NCBI RefSeq assembly: GCF_000374525.1
Contig: NZ_KB894574.1
Coordinates: 62,001-126,000 of the forward strand
Direction of reading: 5' to 3'
DNA: 64,000 nucleotides
Source of the DNA: Amorphus coralli DSM 19760
GTDB lineage: Bacteria > Pseudomonadota > Alphaproteobacteria > Rhizobiales > Amorphaceae
Part shown: one piece after another, positions 34,698 through 42,595 of the stretch
Layout of the letters: each line of letters opens with the position of its first letter
Numbering within the stretch: the stretch's first letter is position 1
Notes under the pieces: generated by a model
Seen by the model: only the letters and a program-made list of their open reading frames with translations
Told to the model about the DNA's origin: nothing
Databases searched by the model: none
Program-made: the position numbers and the translations under genes

Positions 34698-35144
34698 TCA
34701 GCCGGCGTCCGGGGGCGGGAGGAAGTCCACGTCGTGCTCGGCGGAAATGCGCACAAGCTCGGCCGGGTCGGTGACATTGTCCAGTTGGGTGAACAGCTCG
34801 TAAAGGCGACCAGCCGGCGCGACGCCGAAGACGCAGGTGGCGGTTGTTCCAGATCGATTGAAGATGCCGTGCGCCTCGTTCTGGGGCATGCGCACGGTGT
34901 CGCCGGCCTTCGCCACGTGCTTGTCCGGACCGAACTCGATCTCCAGCTCGCCGTCCAGGACCGTGATCCACTCGTCCTGGGTGGTGTGGATGTGCGGCGG
35001 CACGAAGGTCCCGTCCGGGATCACGGCGTGCCACACGAAGGCGTTGTCGCTCAGAAGCTTGGGTGTGTAGGTGTGGCCGACGACGTTCCAGGCGGTATCG
35101 TTGATCCCGTCGGCTGCGGCCGTGACGCCTGCTTGAAGTTTCAT
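34698..35144 (-). CDS. cupin-domain protein
   Basis: A 148-residue single-domain cupin. Metal-ligand motif 1 is PPHIHTTQDEW (two His and a Glu-like position) and motif 2 is EAHGIFNRSG with a further His. GGGGAG precedes the start. It may be a small dioxygenase, an isomerase or a ligand-binding protein. It is 35 nt upstream of the monooxygenase, so the two are probably one operon acting on the same compound. No catalytic class can be fixed. Confidence 0.85.
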   Translation of the reverse strand: MKLQAGVTAAADGINDTAWNVVGHTYTPKLLSDNAFVWHAVIPDGTFVPPHIHTTQDEWITVLDGELEIEFGPDKHVAKAGDTVRMPQNEAHGIFNRSGTTATCVFGVAPAGRLYELFTQLDNVTDPAELVRISAEHDVDFLPPPDAG

Positions 35145-35341
35145 GATGGAAGGCTCCCCTTTTTGCTTATGGGACCAGCCTAGATCCGCTTGCCGCGCGC
35201 CCGGTATCCGAAAAACGAAACAATCGCCCTGCCCGGCCGAGCAGAAGCGCGCGGTCCTCTTGACCCGCGCGCGGTTTCACCTGGCTGACGACTGCGCGAA
35301 CGACTTGACACTGCGAAAAGCGGAACGGCATCCTTTCCCTC

Positions 35342-36334
35342 ATGCGGACGACCGAGGCACGGCCGGCGCCGCTCGACAGGTTCCGGCTGTTTGCAAGCAC
35401 CGAACTGGACGAGGCCCGCGAGATCGTCGCGCGGACCTTCTGCGACCATCGGCTTCGCCAGGTGCGGGCCGGTGAGCGCCTCGACGCGCGACACAACCAC
35501 GCCCCCGGCCAACTCTTCTCGCTCAACTACATCCGCTATGGCGCGGACGTGGAAATCGAGCCGGGCGAGCTGGGCTCCTTCTACCTGATCCAGATCCCGA
35601 TCAGCGGCACCGCCACGATCCGCAACGGACGCACGGAAGTCCTCGCCGGCCCGACCCGTGCCAGCATCCTGAACCCGGACCGCCACACAGCCATGCGCTG
35701 GCACGCCGGCTGCGAGAAGATCCTGCTGCAGGTGGATCGTGAGGCCCTTGGCGCGCTGGTGGAGAGCCTGTCGGGCCATCGGCTCGCCGGGCCGGTGAGG
35801 TTCGACCCGGAGATCGATCTTGAGAGGCCGGAAATGGCGGCCTGGATCCGCCGGGTCCGCGCCCTGGTGGCGGAGACCGATGCCGGCCGGCTCATGCCCG
35901 GCACGCGGGATCCGTTCCGCCAGCTTCTGGAGGAGGAGCTGCTGGGCCGTTTCCTGGCACTCCAGCCAGGCAATGCGCGCCACCTGGTGGATGGCGTGCG
36001 AGACCGCGCACAGCCAGGCCACGTCAAGCGCGCGCTCGCGTATATCCGTGCCAACCTGGACGGCCCCGTCTCGCTTGCCGACCTCGCGGCGGCGGCAGGC
36101 GTCAGCGGCCGCACCGTACAGCTCGGGTTCCAGGCAAGCTTCGGCCTATCACCGCTGCAGGTCGCGCGGTCCGAGCGGCTGAAGCAGGTCCATTTCGCCT
36201 TGCTGAGCCGCAACGACGACACGCCGATTGCCGAACTGGCCTCGGCCTGGGGCTTCTCGCACATGGGCCGGTTCTCGGCCCTTTATCGCCAGGCATTCGG
36301 CTGCCTGCCCAGCGAAACGCGCGCACTGCACTGA
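35342..36334 (+). CDS. AraC-family regulator with AraC_binding_2 sensor domain
   Basis: A 330-residue regulator. The N-terminal region (LNYIRYGADVEIEPGEL, YLIQIPISGTATI, ASILNPDRHTAMRW) matches the AraC_binding_2 sensor often linked to aromatic or hydrophobic-acid catabolism. The C-terminal double HTH includes SLADLAAAAGVSGRTVQLGF and IAELASAWGFSHMGRFSALY. It is divergent from cupin-monooxygenase across 197 bp and is the likely regulator of those genes. A TTGACA lies at 35305-35310 but has no good partner box. Confidence 0.88.
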   Translation: MRTTEARPAPLDRFRLFASTELDEAREIVARTFCDHRLRQVRAGERLDARHNHAPGQLFSLNYIRYGADVEIEPGELGSFYLIQIPISGTATIRNGRTEVLAGPTRASILNPDRHTAMRWHAGCEKILLQVDREALGALVESLSGHRLAGPVRFDPEIDLERPEMAAWIRRVRALVAETDAGRLMPGTRDPFRQLLEEELLGRFLALQPGNARHLVDGVRDRAQPGHVKRALAYIRANLDGPVSLADLAAAAGVSGRTVQLGFQASFGLSPLQVARSERLKQVHFALLSRNDDTPIAELASAWGFSHMGRFSALYRQAFGCLPSETRALH

Positions 36335-36374
36335 AGGCCTCACGCCTCGTGTTCCGCAGCGCTGCGCCGAGGCC

Positions 36375-36545
36375 TCAGTGAAGACGGCCCGCCAGCCTGG
36401 TTTCCTTCCGAGCCGGCTCGGCCATGTGCTCCATCGCCACGGCGATGTGGTATGCGGCGGTGGTGTCCTGCGGTTCGATGGACTGGCGGATATATTCCAG
36501 CATCGCGATCAGTGTCTGCCTGTCTGATTTCTGCTCTTGCGACAT
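36375..36545 (-). CDS. small hypothetical protein downstream of P450
   Basis: A 56-residue protein beginning MSQEQKSDRQTLIAMLEYIR and rich in Glu, Ala and Met; helical throughout, with no membrane segment or Cys motif. An ATG 27 nt upstream is an alternative start. It lies 133 nt after the P450 stop in the same direction and could be part of the luxI-P450 message. I do not recognise the family. Balanced composition and a plausible start argue that it is a real gene. Confidence 0.5.
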   Translation of the reverse strand: MSQEQKSDRQTLIAMLEYIRQSIEPQDTTAAYHIAVAMEHMAEPARKETRLAGRLH

Positions 36546-36678
36546 TGCGGTCTCAGGTCCGGTCTTGCGCATGCCGCCCCGCCCCCGGGCCGCACGCTGT
36601 CTTGTTCGCTTGCCCGCCCGCAGCCTCGACGACGGACGGGAAGCCCTCGATGGGTCACCTGCAGCAACGGCCGTTGCG

Positions 36679-37974
36679 TCAGGCCGCCCGGTGCAGTTCG
36701 CGCTTGGTAACGGCGCCGCGCGGATGCAGCCGCATCTGCAGCGGCGGCGGGATGATGGTGATCACCGGCTTCGGCGGCGGCGCCGGCTCCGACGACACCA
36801 GTTCCACCTCGAAGGATGCCGCGATCTCCAGGGCGATCAGCTGCAGTTCCAGGAGCGCCAGCGACATGCCCACGCAGACCCGCGGTCCGACACCGAAGGG
36901 CATGTAGGCGGCGCCGCTGTGGATCCGGTTGATGTCGAAGGTCTCCGGGTCCGGCCAGTAGCGCGGGTTGCGCTGCATCTGCCACGGGCTGATCAGCAGC
37001 GACGTTCCCGCCTTCAGCTGCCGTCCGCCCATCTCGATCGGCTTCTTCGTCTCGCGCGACAACCAGTAGGCGGACGGGTAAAGCCGCAGGACTTCCTTGA
37101 CGAAGGCCATCGTGGTCGTGGCCCGCGACAGGCGCGAGGCGTCGACGTCGCCGTCCGGCGTGCTCACCTGCCGGGCCTCGTCGGCGATCTGACGCGCGAG
37201 ATCCGGATGGCGGGCCAGAAAGTAGAGGATCCACGCCGCGGCCGAACCGGACGTGTGATGCCCGGACAGGAGCAGGAGGAGGATTTCCTCGTGCATGGCC
37301 TTTTCGGACAGGTCCAGCTCATCCAGCGCGGAGATCAGGCTGTGGCGCTTGGCATCCGAGCGGGCCTTCTCCACCACGAACCCCATGGTGTTCTTGGCGG
37401 CGGAGAGCTTGGCCTTCTTGCGCGCCTTCACCCAGGGGAAGTCGGGGATGATCTTGAAGATCTCCGCCGCAAGATCGTCCTCGGCCAGGTGCAGCGCTGT
37501 AATCAGTGCCGTCTCGTCGGCCGCCGACAGAACGCCGTGGCCGAACAGGATCGTGGAGACGATCCGCACCGCAAGCGGCGCGGTGGCCTGGTGGGCATCG
37601 AACGTGCCTTCCCGGGCCAACATCGCCGCGTGCTGACGGATGACCGCGGTGATTTCGGGCACGAAGCTGGACGACACCCCCTTGGCGAGCTGGCCGTGGA
37701 TCGCCGCGCGCCGAGTCCGGTGTTCCTCGCCGGAGAGCACCATGGAGCTCTCGCCGATGATCTCGCGCAGCTTGTAGATCAGCTGGCCCTTGTCGATGGT
37801 GTCTTCCGGCGCCCGCAGGATCGGCTTCACTAGATCCGCGTCGGAGACGAGATAGACCGGCCCTGCCCCCATGGAGAGGGGCACCAGCGGGTCGCTCGCA
37901 CCGTTGCCGCGGCTCTCGAAGAAGCCCAGCTGGTCACGCTGAAACGCGATCAAGTCTGCCAAAGGTAGTTTCAT
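36679..37974 (-). CDS. cytochrome P450, translationally coupled to luxI
   Basis: A 431-residue soluble bacterial P450. The heme-ligand motif is FGVGPRVCVGMSLALLEL, with ExxR in EVLRLYP. The I-helix reads LLSGHHTSGS, with His where most P450s have an acidic residue; this GHHT form is known from CYP51. The ATG at 37974 has a strong GGAGGT 5 nt upstream (37980-37985). This places the start 41 nt before the luxI stop, so the genes overlap. No ferredoxin or reductase gene is nearby. A role in modifying the acyl-homoserine lactone or a quorum-controlled product is an inference from this overlap. Confidence 0.93.
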   Translation of the reverse strand: MKLPLADLIAFQRDQLGFFESRGNGASDPLVPLSMGAGPVYLVSDADLVKPILRAPEDTIDKGQLIYKLREIIGESSMVLSGEEHRTRRAAIHGQLAKGVSSSFVPEITAVIRQHAAMLAREGTFDAHQATAPLAVRIVSTILFGHGVLSAADETALITALHLAEDDLAAEIFKIIPDFPWVKARKKAKLSAAKNTMGFVVEKARSDAKRHSLISALDELDLSEKAMHEEILLLLLSGHHTSGSAAAWILYFLARHPDLARQIADEARQVSTPDGDVDASRLSRATTTMAFVKEVLRLYPSAYWLSRETKKPIEMGGRQLKAGTSLLISPWQMQRNPRYWPDPETFDINRIHSGAAYMPFGVGPRVCVGMSLALLELQLIALEIAASFEVELVSSEPAPPPKPVITIIPPPLQMRLHPRGAVTKRELHRAA

Positions 37975-38587
37975 CGGTGACCTCCAGAAGGCTCCGGGGA
38001 ACGGAGAAAAGCATGCCGAGGCGCCGGCGCTGCTCGTGGATGGGGATTTCGCCGGCAACGCCGAAGATGACGCGGCCACGGACGTCGCGGCCGACGGGGC
38101 GGGGCTCGCCATAGCGCCGCGTCTTGATGCCGAGGCGTTGGAGAAAGCGCTCGTGGCGCAGATCGACCAGGGCCGGCAGGGCGCGCGCGCCCCGACGTTC
38201 GGCAAAGTCGAACATCGCCGCATAGAGGGAAATGGCCAGGCCGGAGCTTTCGGGATGAATGCCGAAGCGGCTGATCTCCCACGCGGTCACGTCCGCCGGG
38301 AAGGCCTCGGCCGGCGCAAGCCCGGGGAAGGCATCGCGCACCAGGTAGGGACGGTCGCAGCGGATCGCACGGAAGCAGCCGCGCAACTCGCCATCACCGA
38401 GAAGCGCGCAGTACTCCGTCATGTCGGTGTCGAACTCGTCGCGCTCGAGCCCATTCTCGGTGTTCAAGATCCAGCCGAGCTGGTCGGAGAACAGGGCTTT
38501 GCGAAACTGCGCCACCTCCCTGTAAAGTTGGGGGCGATCCGCCTGCCGGAACAGGATCGCTTTGGTTTCTTTCGGCGTGTCTCGCAT
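37934..38587 (-). CDS. LuxI-family acyl-homoserine-lactone synthase
   Basis: A 217-residue autoinducer synthase. All eight residues invariant in LuxI proteins can be placed: Arg, Phe and Trp in FRKALFSDQLGW, the two Asp of DEFDTD, Arg in GCFRAI, and Glu and Arg in WEISRFGI. It makes an acyl-homoserine lactone from SAM and an acyl carrier (acyl-ACP or acyl-CoA); the acyl chain cannot be predicted. The ATG at 38587 is chosen because upstream residues lack conservation. It is divergent from a luxR gene across 92 bp, and its 3' end overlaps a P450 gene by 41 nt. Confidence 0.93.
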   Translation of the reverse strand: MRDTPKETKAILFRQADRPQLYREVAQFRKALFSDQLGWILNTENGLERDEFDTDMTEYCALLGDGELRGCFRAIRCDRPYLVRDAFPGLAPAEAFPADVTAWEISRFGIHPESSGLAISLYAAMFDFAERRGARALPALVDLRHERFLQRLGIKTRRYGEPRPVGRDVRGRVIFGVAGEIPIHEQRRRLGMLFSVPRSLLEVTDETTFGRLDRVSA

Positions 38588-38601
38588 GGAACTGGTGTCC
38601 T

Positions 38602-38618
38602 CTCGGGGCCAAGCCGAG
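38602..38618. promoter_or_regulatory. inverted repeat in the luxI-luxR intergenic region
   Basis: CTCGG and CCGAG separated by 7 nt, beginning 15 nt upstream of the luxI start. It could be an operator or a leader hairpin of the luxI message. Confidence 0.3.
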
Positions 38619-38648
38619 GGTGCCCCAAGAGCCGTGCGAACGGGCATC

Positions 38649-38661
38649 CCCCAAAATGGGG
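38649..38661. promoter_or_regulatory. candidate LuxR operator (CCCCA-AAA-TGGGG)
   Basis: A perfect 13-bp dyad, 18 nt upstream of the luxR start and 61 nt from the luxI start. It is shorter than a classical lux box and does not match its consensus; the position is what makes it a candidate. Confidence 0.35.
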
Positions 38662-38679
38662 AGATTTGTCGGAACAGGT

Positions 38680-39453
38680 ATGAAGGCTGAGGAAATCATC
38701 GCGCGGGTGGAGGCGAGCTCGTCCCTGAACGAGCTGCATCTGACGCTACAGGACTATATCGAAGCGAAAGGGTTCGCCGCCTTTTCGTTCATCGACAACA
38801 GTCAGCACGGCGAGTCTGATCCGCTTGTCCTGAATTCCATTTCAGCCGACTGGGATCGCGCCTACCGCGACAACCAGTTTCTCGACGTCGATCCCTGCCT
38901 GCCGATCGCACGCACGAGCAACACCCCCTTCACCTGGTCGGACCTGCCGCCCATCGAACGCCGGGGCCGCCGCAAGCCCCGCGCCCAGCAGCTCATGGAC
39001 GCCGCGCAGGACCACGACTACCGCAACGGGCTCGTCATTCCGTTTCACTATCGCGACCGGCTCGGCGCCTACTATTCCAGCGTCTGCACGCTTTTCTGGA
39101 CCACGTCGCCGCGCGACTTTGTCAAGCGGCTGCGCTTCGACCGGCACGAGATGCACATGGTGCTTCTCTACTGGGCGCAGCAGGCCGTCGATGTCTCCAC
39201 GAAATCGCAGAATGGCAGCCGCGTCAGGCCACCGAACCAGGAGGGCGCCAACAGCACCTACCTGACCGAGCGCGAAAAGGAGGTTCTGCTGTGGTCGGCG
39301 CTTGGCAAGACAAGCGCCGATACGGCCGACATCCTACAGATCTCCAAGGACACGGTGGATTCGCACATCAAGTCGAGCATCGAGAAGCTCGACGCCACCA
39401 ACCGTACCCACGCCGTGGTGCGGGCAATCTTCCTCGGACTGATCATGCCCTGA
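38680..39453 (+). CDS. LuxR-family autoinducer-binding regulator
   Basis: A 257-residue quorum-sensing regulator. The autoinducer-binding domain keeps the TraR-type ligand contacts: Trp and Tyr in SADWDRAYRDN, Asp-Pro in LDVDPCLP, Trp in FTWSDL and Gly in RNGLVIPF. The C-terminal HTH (LTEREKEVLLWSALGKTSAD, ISKDTVDSHIKSSIEKL) is typical of LuxR. The ATG at 38680 gives a normal N-terminus; a start 60 nt earlier adds unconserved residues across the candidate operator. Divergent from luxI, it is expected to control luxI and its P450 partner. Confidence 0.93.
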   Translation: MKAEEIIARVEASSSLNELHLTLQDYIEAKGFAAFSFIDNSQHGESDPLVLNSISADWDRAYRDNQFLDVDPCLPIARTSNTPFTWSDLPPIERRGRRKPRAQQLMDAAQDHDYRNGLVIPFHYRDRLGAYYSSVCTLFWTTSPRDFVKRLRFDRHEMHMVLLYWAQQAVDVSTKSQNGSRVRPPNQEGANSTYLTEREKEVLLWSALGKTSADTADILQISKDTVDSHIKSSIEKLDATNRTHAVVRAIFLGLIMP

Positions 39454-39480
39454 CGCGCGGCCCCGGAGCGCGCGCCGGGC

Positions 39481-41010
39481 TCACTCCGTCCAGTTCAGCG
39501 AACGGCGATCGCGGGGCGGGCTCGGCGGGGAGCTGGGCCCGGACCCAGGCCGCACCGACCCTCCCTCCCGTTCTGGACGGTCGCGATGCGACCCGGCCGC
39601 GTTACGGGTGCCACGCCCGCGGCGGCGGGCCGGGCTCTCCCGCTCGCAGAGCGGCGGCACGAGAAGCGCGCAGAGACAAGCAAACGTGGCCTGGGCTGCG
39701 ATGGTGCGCAGTGGATAGTCGACCACCGAATGCGCCAGGAAGAGCGCGATGCCGATGGTTGCGGCGCGGGCAAGCATCGTGTCCAGCCTCGTTTCGGCGG
39801 TGGTGCGCCGGGTCCAGACGCGCACCGATGCCAGGACCAGCCAGACCAGGAACACGGCCATCAGGATCAGCGCAGGGAGCCCGGCCTCCAGCACCAGTTC
39901 GAGCCAGTCGTTGTGGGCCCTGTTGACATAGGCGTCGGTGAGCGCCTCCGGCCGGTCGAACAGCCGGTAGAGGGGCTGGAACGTCCCGAAGCCCCCGCCG
40001 ACGGGAAAGACGGACCAGGCCGCCTCACGCGTGATCGACCAGATGGCGAACCGGAAGTCGTCGCCGCCCACCGTTCCGAACCGCATGATCAGGCCGGACA
40101 GGGCATAGTTCGCGATCATCACCAGGGCGATCAGTCCGATGACGACCATCAGCCGCCCGGCCGACGCCCGCGATCCGCGCGCCGACTGGAAATCGAGGAA
40201 AAGGGCGCCGGAGCCGAGGGCCAGGGTGGCGAGCAGGATGCCCGCGCGCGACAGCGTCATGGCAGCGCCGAGAAGGAGCAGGATCGCGGCCAGCGCGTAC
40301 ACGACGGAAAGGACCTGCCCGTCCGACCGGCGCTTTCCGGCGACATGCACCGTCCACGCCAGCACCAGCGGCAGAACCGCGCAGAGAAAGGCGGCATGAT
40401 GGTTTCTGTTGGCGAAGAAGCCGACCGAGCTGTCCCGGTTGGTGATCGTGTAGAGCCGCAGCGGGCTGTCCTCTCCCTGCGCAAGCTGCGCGAGACCAAG
40501 AAAAACCGTGAAGACGGCGAAAGCGGCAAGGAGCAGGGTCAGGATCCGTCTTTCGCGCAGGCCCGTGGTCAGCAGCGCGAGGAAGATGGCAGCGGCCGGG
40601 AGCAGCGACAGGAACGCCCTGAGCGTCGCCGGCGGATCAAGCGACAGGGGCCACCAGGGCCGCGCCTCGCCGATTAAGGCGAACGTCTCCGCGACAAAGC
40701 CCCGGCCGGGCAGGTTCGTCCACAGGCCGGGCGGCAGCGGAACGAGTTGCAGAAGCGGCAGGAGGAGAAGTGCGGCGAGGAGGACCAGCGGGAACCGGAC
40801 CTGGGACAGGCGTGTGGCAGGTACGGCTGCCAGGCGAATGAGCGCTGCGGCAAGCAGCGGCAGGGCGGCCAGTTCGGCACCTGCGTCGGTGGCAAAGCCC
40901 GCGATGGAGGCCCCGCCCAGGACAAGGGTGATCCCGAAGGTGACGACAGTCAGCGCAAATCCGGCCCTGACAGACTTTTCGGAGCGCTCAATAACCGCTG
41001 AAGAGAGCAC
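39481..41010 (-). CDS. O-antigen ligase family membrane protein
   Basis: A 509-residue protein with about ten to twelve membrane segments and a Wzy_C-like core. A large periplasmic loop (about residues 290-370) holds GGGFGTFQPLYRLF and NRAHNDWLELVLEAGLPAL, the His-Asn region seen in O-antigen ligases and related polymerases. The last 55 or so residues are charged and Pro/Arg-rich and probably cytosolic. It is transcribed towards luxR, at the left edge of the EPS locus. It may ligate or polymerise a surface glycan; members also include protein O-glycosylases. Confidence 0.88.
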   Translation of the reverse strand: MLSSAVIERSEKSVRAGFALTVVTFGITLVLGGASIAGFATDAGAELAALPLLAAALIRLAAVPATRLSQVRFPLVLLAALLLLPLLQLVPLPPGLWTNLPGRGFVAETFALIGEARPWWPLSLDPPATLRAFLSLLPAAAIFLALLTTGLRERRILTLLLAAFAVFTVFLGLAQLAQGEDSPLRLYTITNRDSSVGFFANRNHHAAFLCAVLPLVLAWTVHVAGKRRSDGQVLSVVYALAAILLLLGAAMTLSRAGILLATLALGSGALFLDFQSARGSRASAGRLMVVIGLIALVMIANYALSGLIMRFGTVGGDDFRFAIWSITREAAWSVFPVGGGFGTFQPLYRLFDRPEALTDAYVNRAHNDWLELVLEAGLPALILMAVFLVWLVLASVRVWTRRTTAETRLDTMLARAATIGIALFLAHSVVDYPLRTIAAQATFACLCALLVPPLCERESPARRRGRGTRNAAGSHRDRPEREGGSVRPGSGPSSPPSPPRDRRSLNWTE

Positions 41011-41267
41011 AGTCGGTGATCCATTCGCCCCGACAGACAGCGCTTCGGGCGGAAGAGTAAAGACCGTTGCTGCGGGATCGGCGGACCAACTCCGCCCAAG
41101 CTGCAGAGATGCTGGCAGAGCTCACAATCATAGCAACACAGATGCCGCAACAACCTGCGACGTAGAAATGCCAGCAGCACCCAATCGCTGCCAAGAGCCC
41201 CAAGACCCGAACGGGATTGCCGGCTAAGCTGCCATGTGAAACGCTCAGGCTTCAGCCGGCCCTGACA

Positions 41268-41981
41268 TCAGGGACTAGCCGGCGTGTCGTCTTCATCTTC
41301 GGCAGCCACTTCACTTACCGCAACTGTAGCCCCCACGGCGACGGCAGCGACAGCGGCGACGCCGCCTACAGCCACAGCCGCAGTGGAAACGCCCAGCGTG
41401 CCTGCAACTGCACCGAGCGCCCCTCCAAGCCCCCCGGCGACACCGGCCGTACCGGCCGCGGCGGCACCGGCAGCAGCACCTGCTCCCGCACCCGCGCCCG
41501 CCGCACCCGCGCCTGCCGCACCTGCACCGCCCGCCGCACCAGCACCACCGGCCTGGGAGGCCGCACCGGCCGCGGCGGCAGCGCCCGCCTGAGCGAACGT
41601 TCGGACATCGGACTGCACCATCAGGCAGCCACAGCCATCAACCGCAAACGCATCAATCACCGCAGGCGACGACAGGACCTGGGAAAAGGAGCCCGCTTCC
41701 ACGGTTGCCACGCCGCCCTCCAGGACCAGAACGCGGTCACCGATCGAAAGAGACGCTTCCGACCGGGCGGGGGTGAAGCCGTTTACGCCCGACGCCATCA
41801 CGCGTCCCTCGACTCCAGAGAGCGAGGCAAAGCGGCCCGGGCCGATTTCCACCAGAGGCTCCGCGAAGGCGCATGCCCCATTTCGAACCAGAGACTGACA
41901 TTGACCAGAGGATGCACCGCTGGCTTCTGCAATCGACAGGCTGGCCAAAATCACTATCGAACCGACAAACAGCGACTTCAT
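41268..41981 (-). CDS. secreted protein with Ala/Gly-rich C-terminal half, FecR-like N-terminal half
   Basis: A 237-residue protein with a signal peptide (MKSLFVGSIVILASLSIAEA) and GGGGAG upstream of the start. Residues 35-110 resemble a FecR-type beta domain (SGVEGRVMASGVNG, SIGDRVLVLEGGVATVEAGS), with Cys at 28, 37 and a CGC pair near 118. From about residue 130 it is nearly all Ala and Gly, then a hydrophobic Ala/Val segment near 195-220 that could span a membrane, then an acidic tail. I know no family with this plan. It may be a small envelope protein linked to EPS export. Confidence 0.7.
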   Translation of the reverse strand: MKSLFVGSIVILASLSIAEASGASSGQCQSLVRNGACAFAEPLVEIGPGRFASLSGVEGRVMASGVNGFTPARSEASLSIGDRVLVLEGGVATVEAGSFSQVLSSPAVIDAFAVDGCGCLMVQSDVRTFAQAGAAAAAGAASQAGGAGAAGGAGAAGAGAAGAGAGAGAAAGAAAAGTAGVAGGLGGALGAVAGTLGVSTAAVAVGGVAAVAAVAVGATVAVSEVAAEDEDDTPASP

Positions 41982-42595
41982 GAAACACTCCCCAAGGCCA
42001 CGAGCCTCTCATATCCACAACCCATGCATGACTGCATGTCTACGCCCTCGCAATGCCGAAGCGCCCGTATTCGATCCCGGCAATACTTTGCATAACCCCG
42101 CCCCAAAGACAACCGGAGCGTTTGGCCCATGCCACCACACCAGGCACTCCGCCGGGCACGATACAGGCGGAAAACGGCGGCTTAACGCAACCCGAATCAA
42201 CCAAAAAAGCGCATGGCAGAGACGCCCCGCCCCAACTGGCTCGACCACACCCGAGCGGCCGGAAAGTCAATACAGATCGATTCTGTAGAACATGAAACCG
42301 CAGAAACGCATATACTCTTTGCTTTTCAGCCTCCTGAAACCGGACAACTACTGCAGTTAACATGCACATCGTTTTCAATAATTCTACTCAATTTCAATCA
42401 TCTCATGCTATGACTCCCGTTGCGCTCATGGATCACGTCACGGGCAAAGAGCGCCTTTGATGGGAGGCGCGATACGCGCTTGCGCAACATCTCTCTTAAA
42501 TTGTATCGGAGAAGGTCATTCTCTAATAGCTAACTCACATTCCGTTCTCCCTGATGATTCGGGGGGCAAAACTCGACGAAAGCACCTGACGGGAC
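41982..42595. other. 614-bp intergenic region with an A+T-rich island upstream of the EPS operon
   Basis: No gene is supported here; short open frames on both strands have no conserved look. From about 42286 to 42412 the DNA is strikingly A+T-rich for this genome (runs such as TTTTCAATAATTCTAC), as seen in silencer or Ros/MucR-type target regions. The region must carry the promoters of the EPS operon (rightward) and of the 41981 gene (leftward). Confidence 0.6.
42501..42529 (+). promoter_or_regulatory. candidate promoter of the EPS operon
   Basis: TTGTAT and TAATAG separated by 17 nt, ending 66 nt before the sugar transferase start. It is a weak sigma-70-like match found by eye. Confidence 0.3.

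Noticed and set aside
41284-41592. Ala/Pro-rich open frame on the plus strand
   Set aside because: It is the complement of the Ala/Gly-rich half of the secreted protein at 41268-41981.
42040-42378. Small open frames in the gap before the sugar transferase
   Set aside because: None has a ribosome-binding site with protein-like composition, and they overlap each other on both strands.
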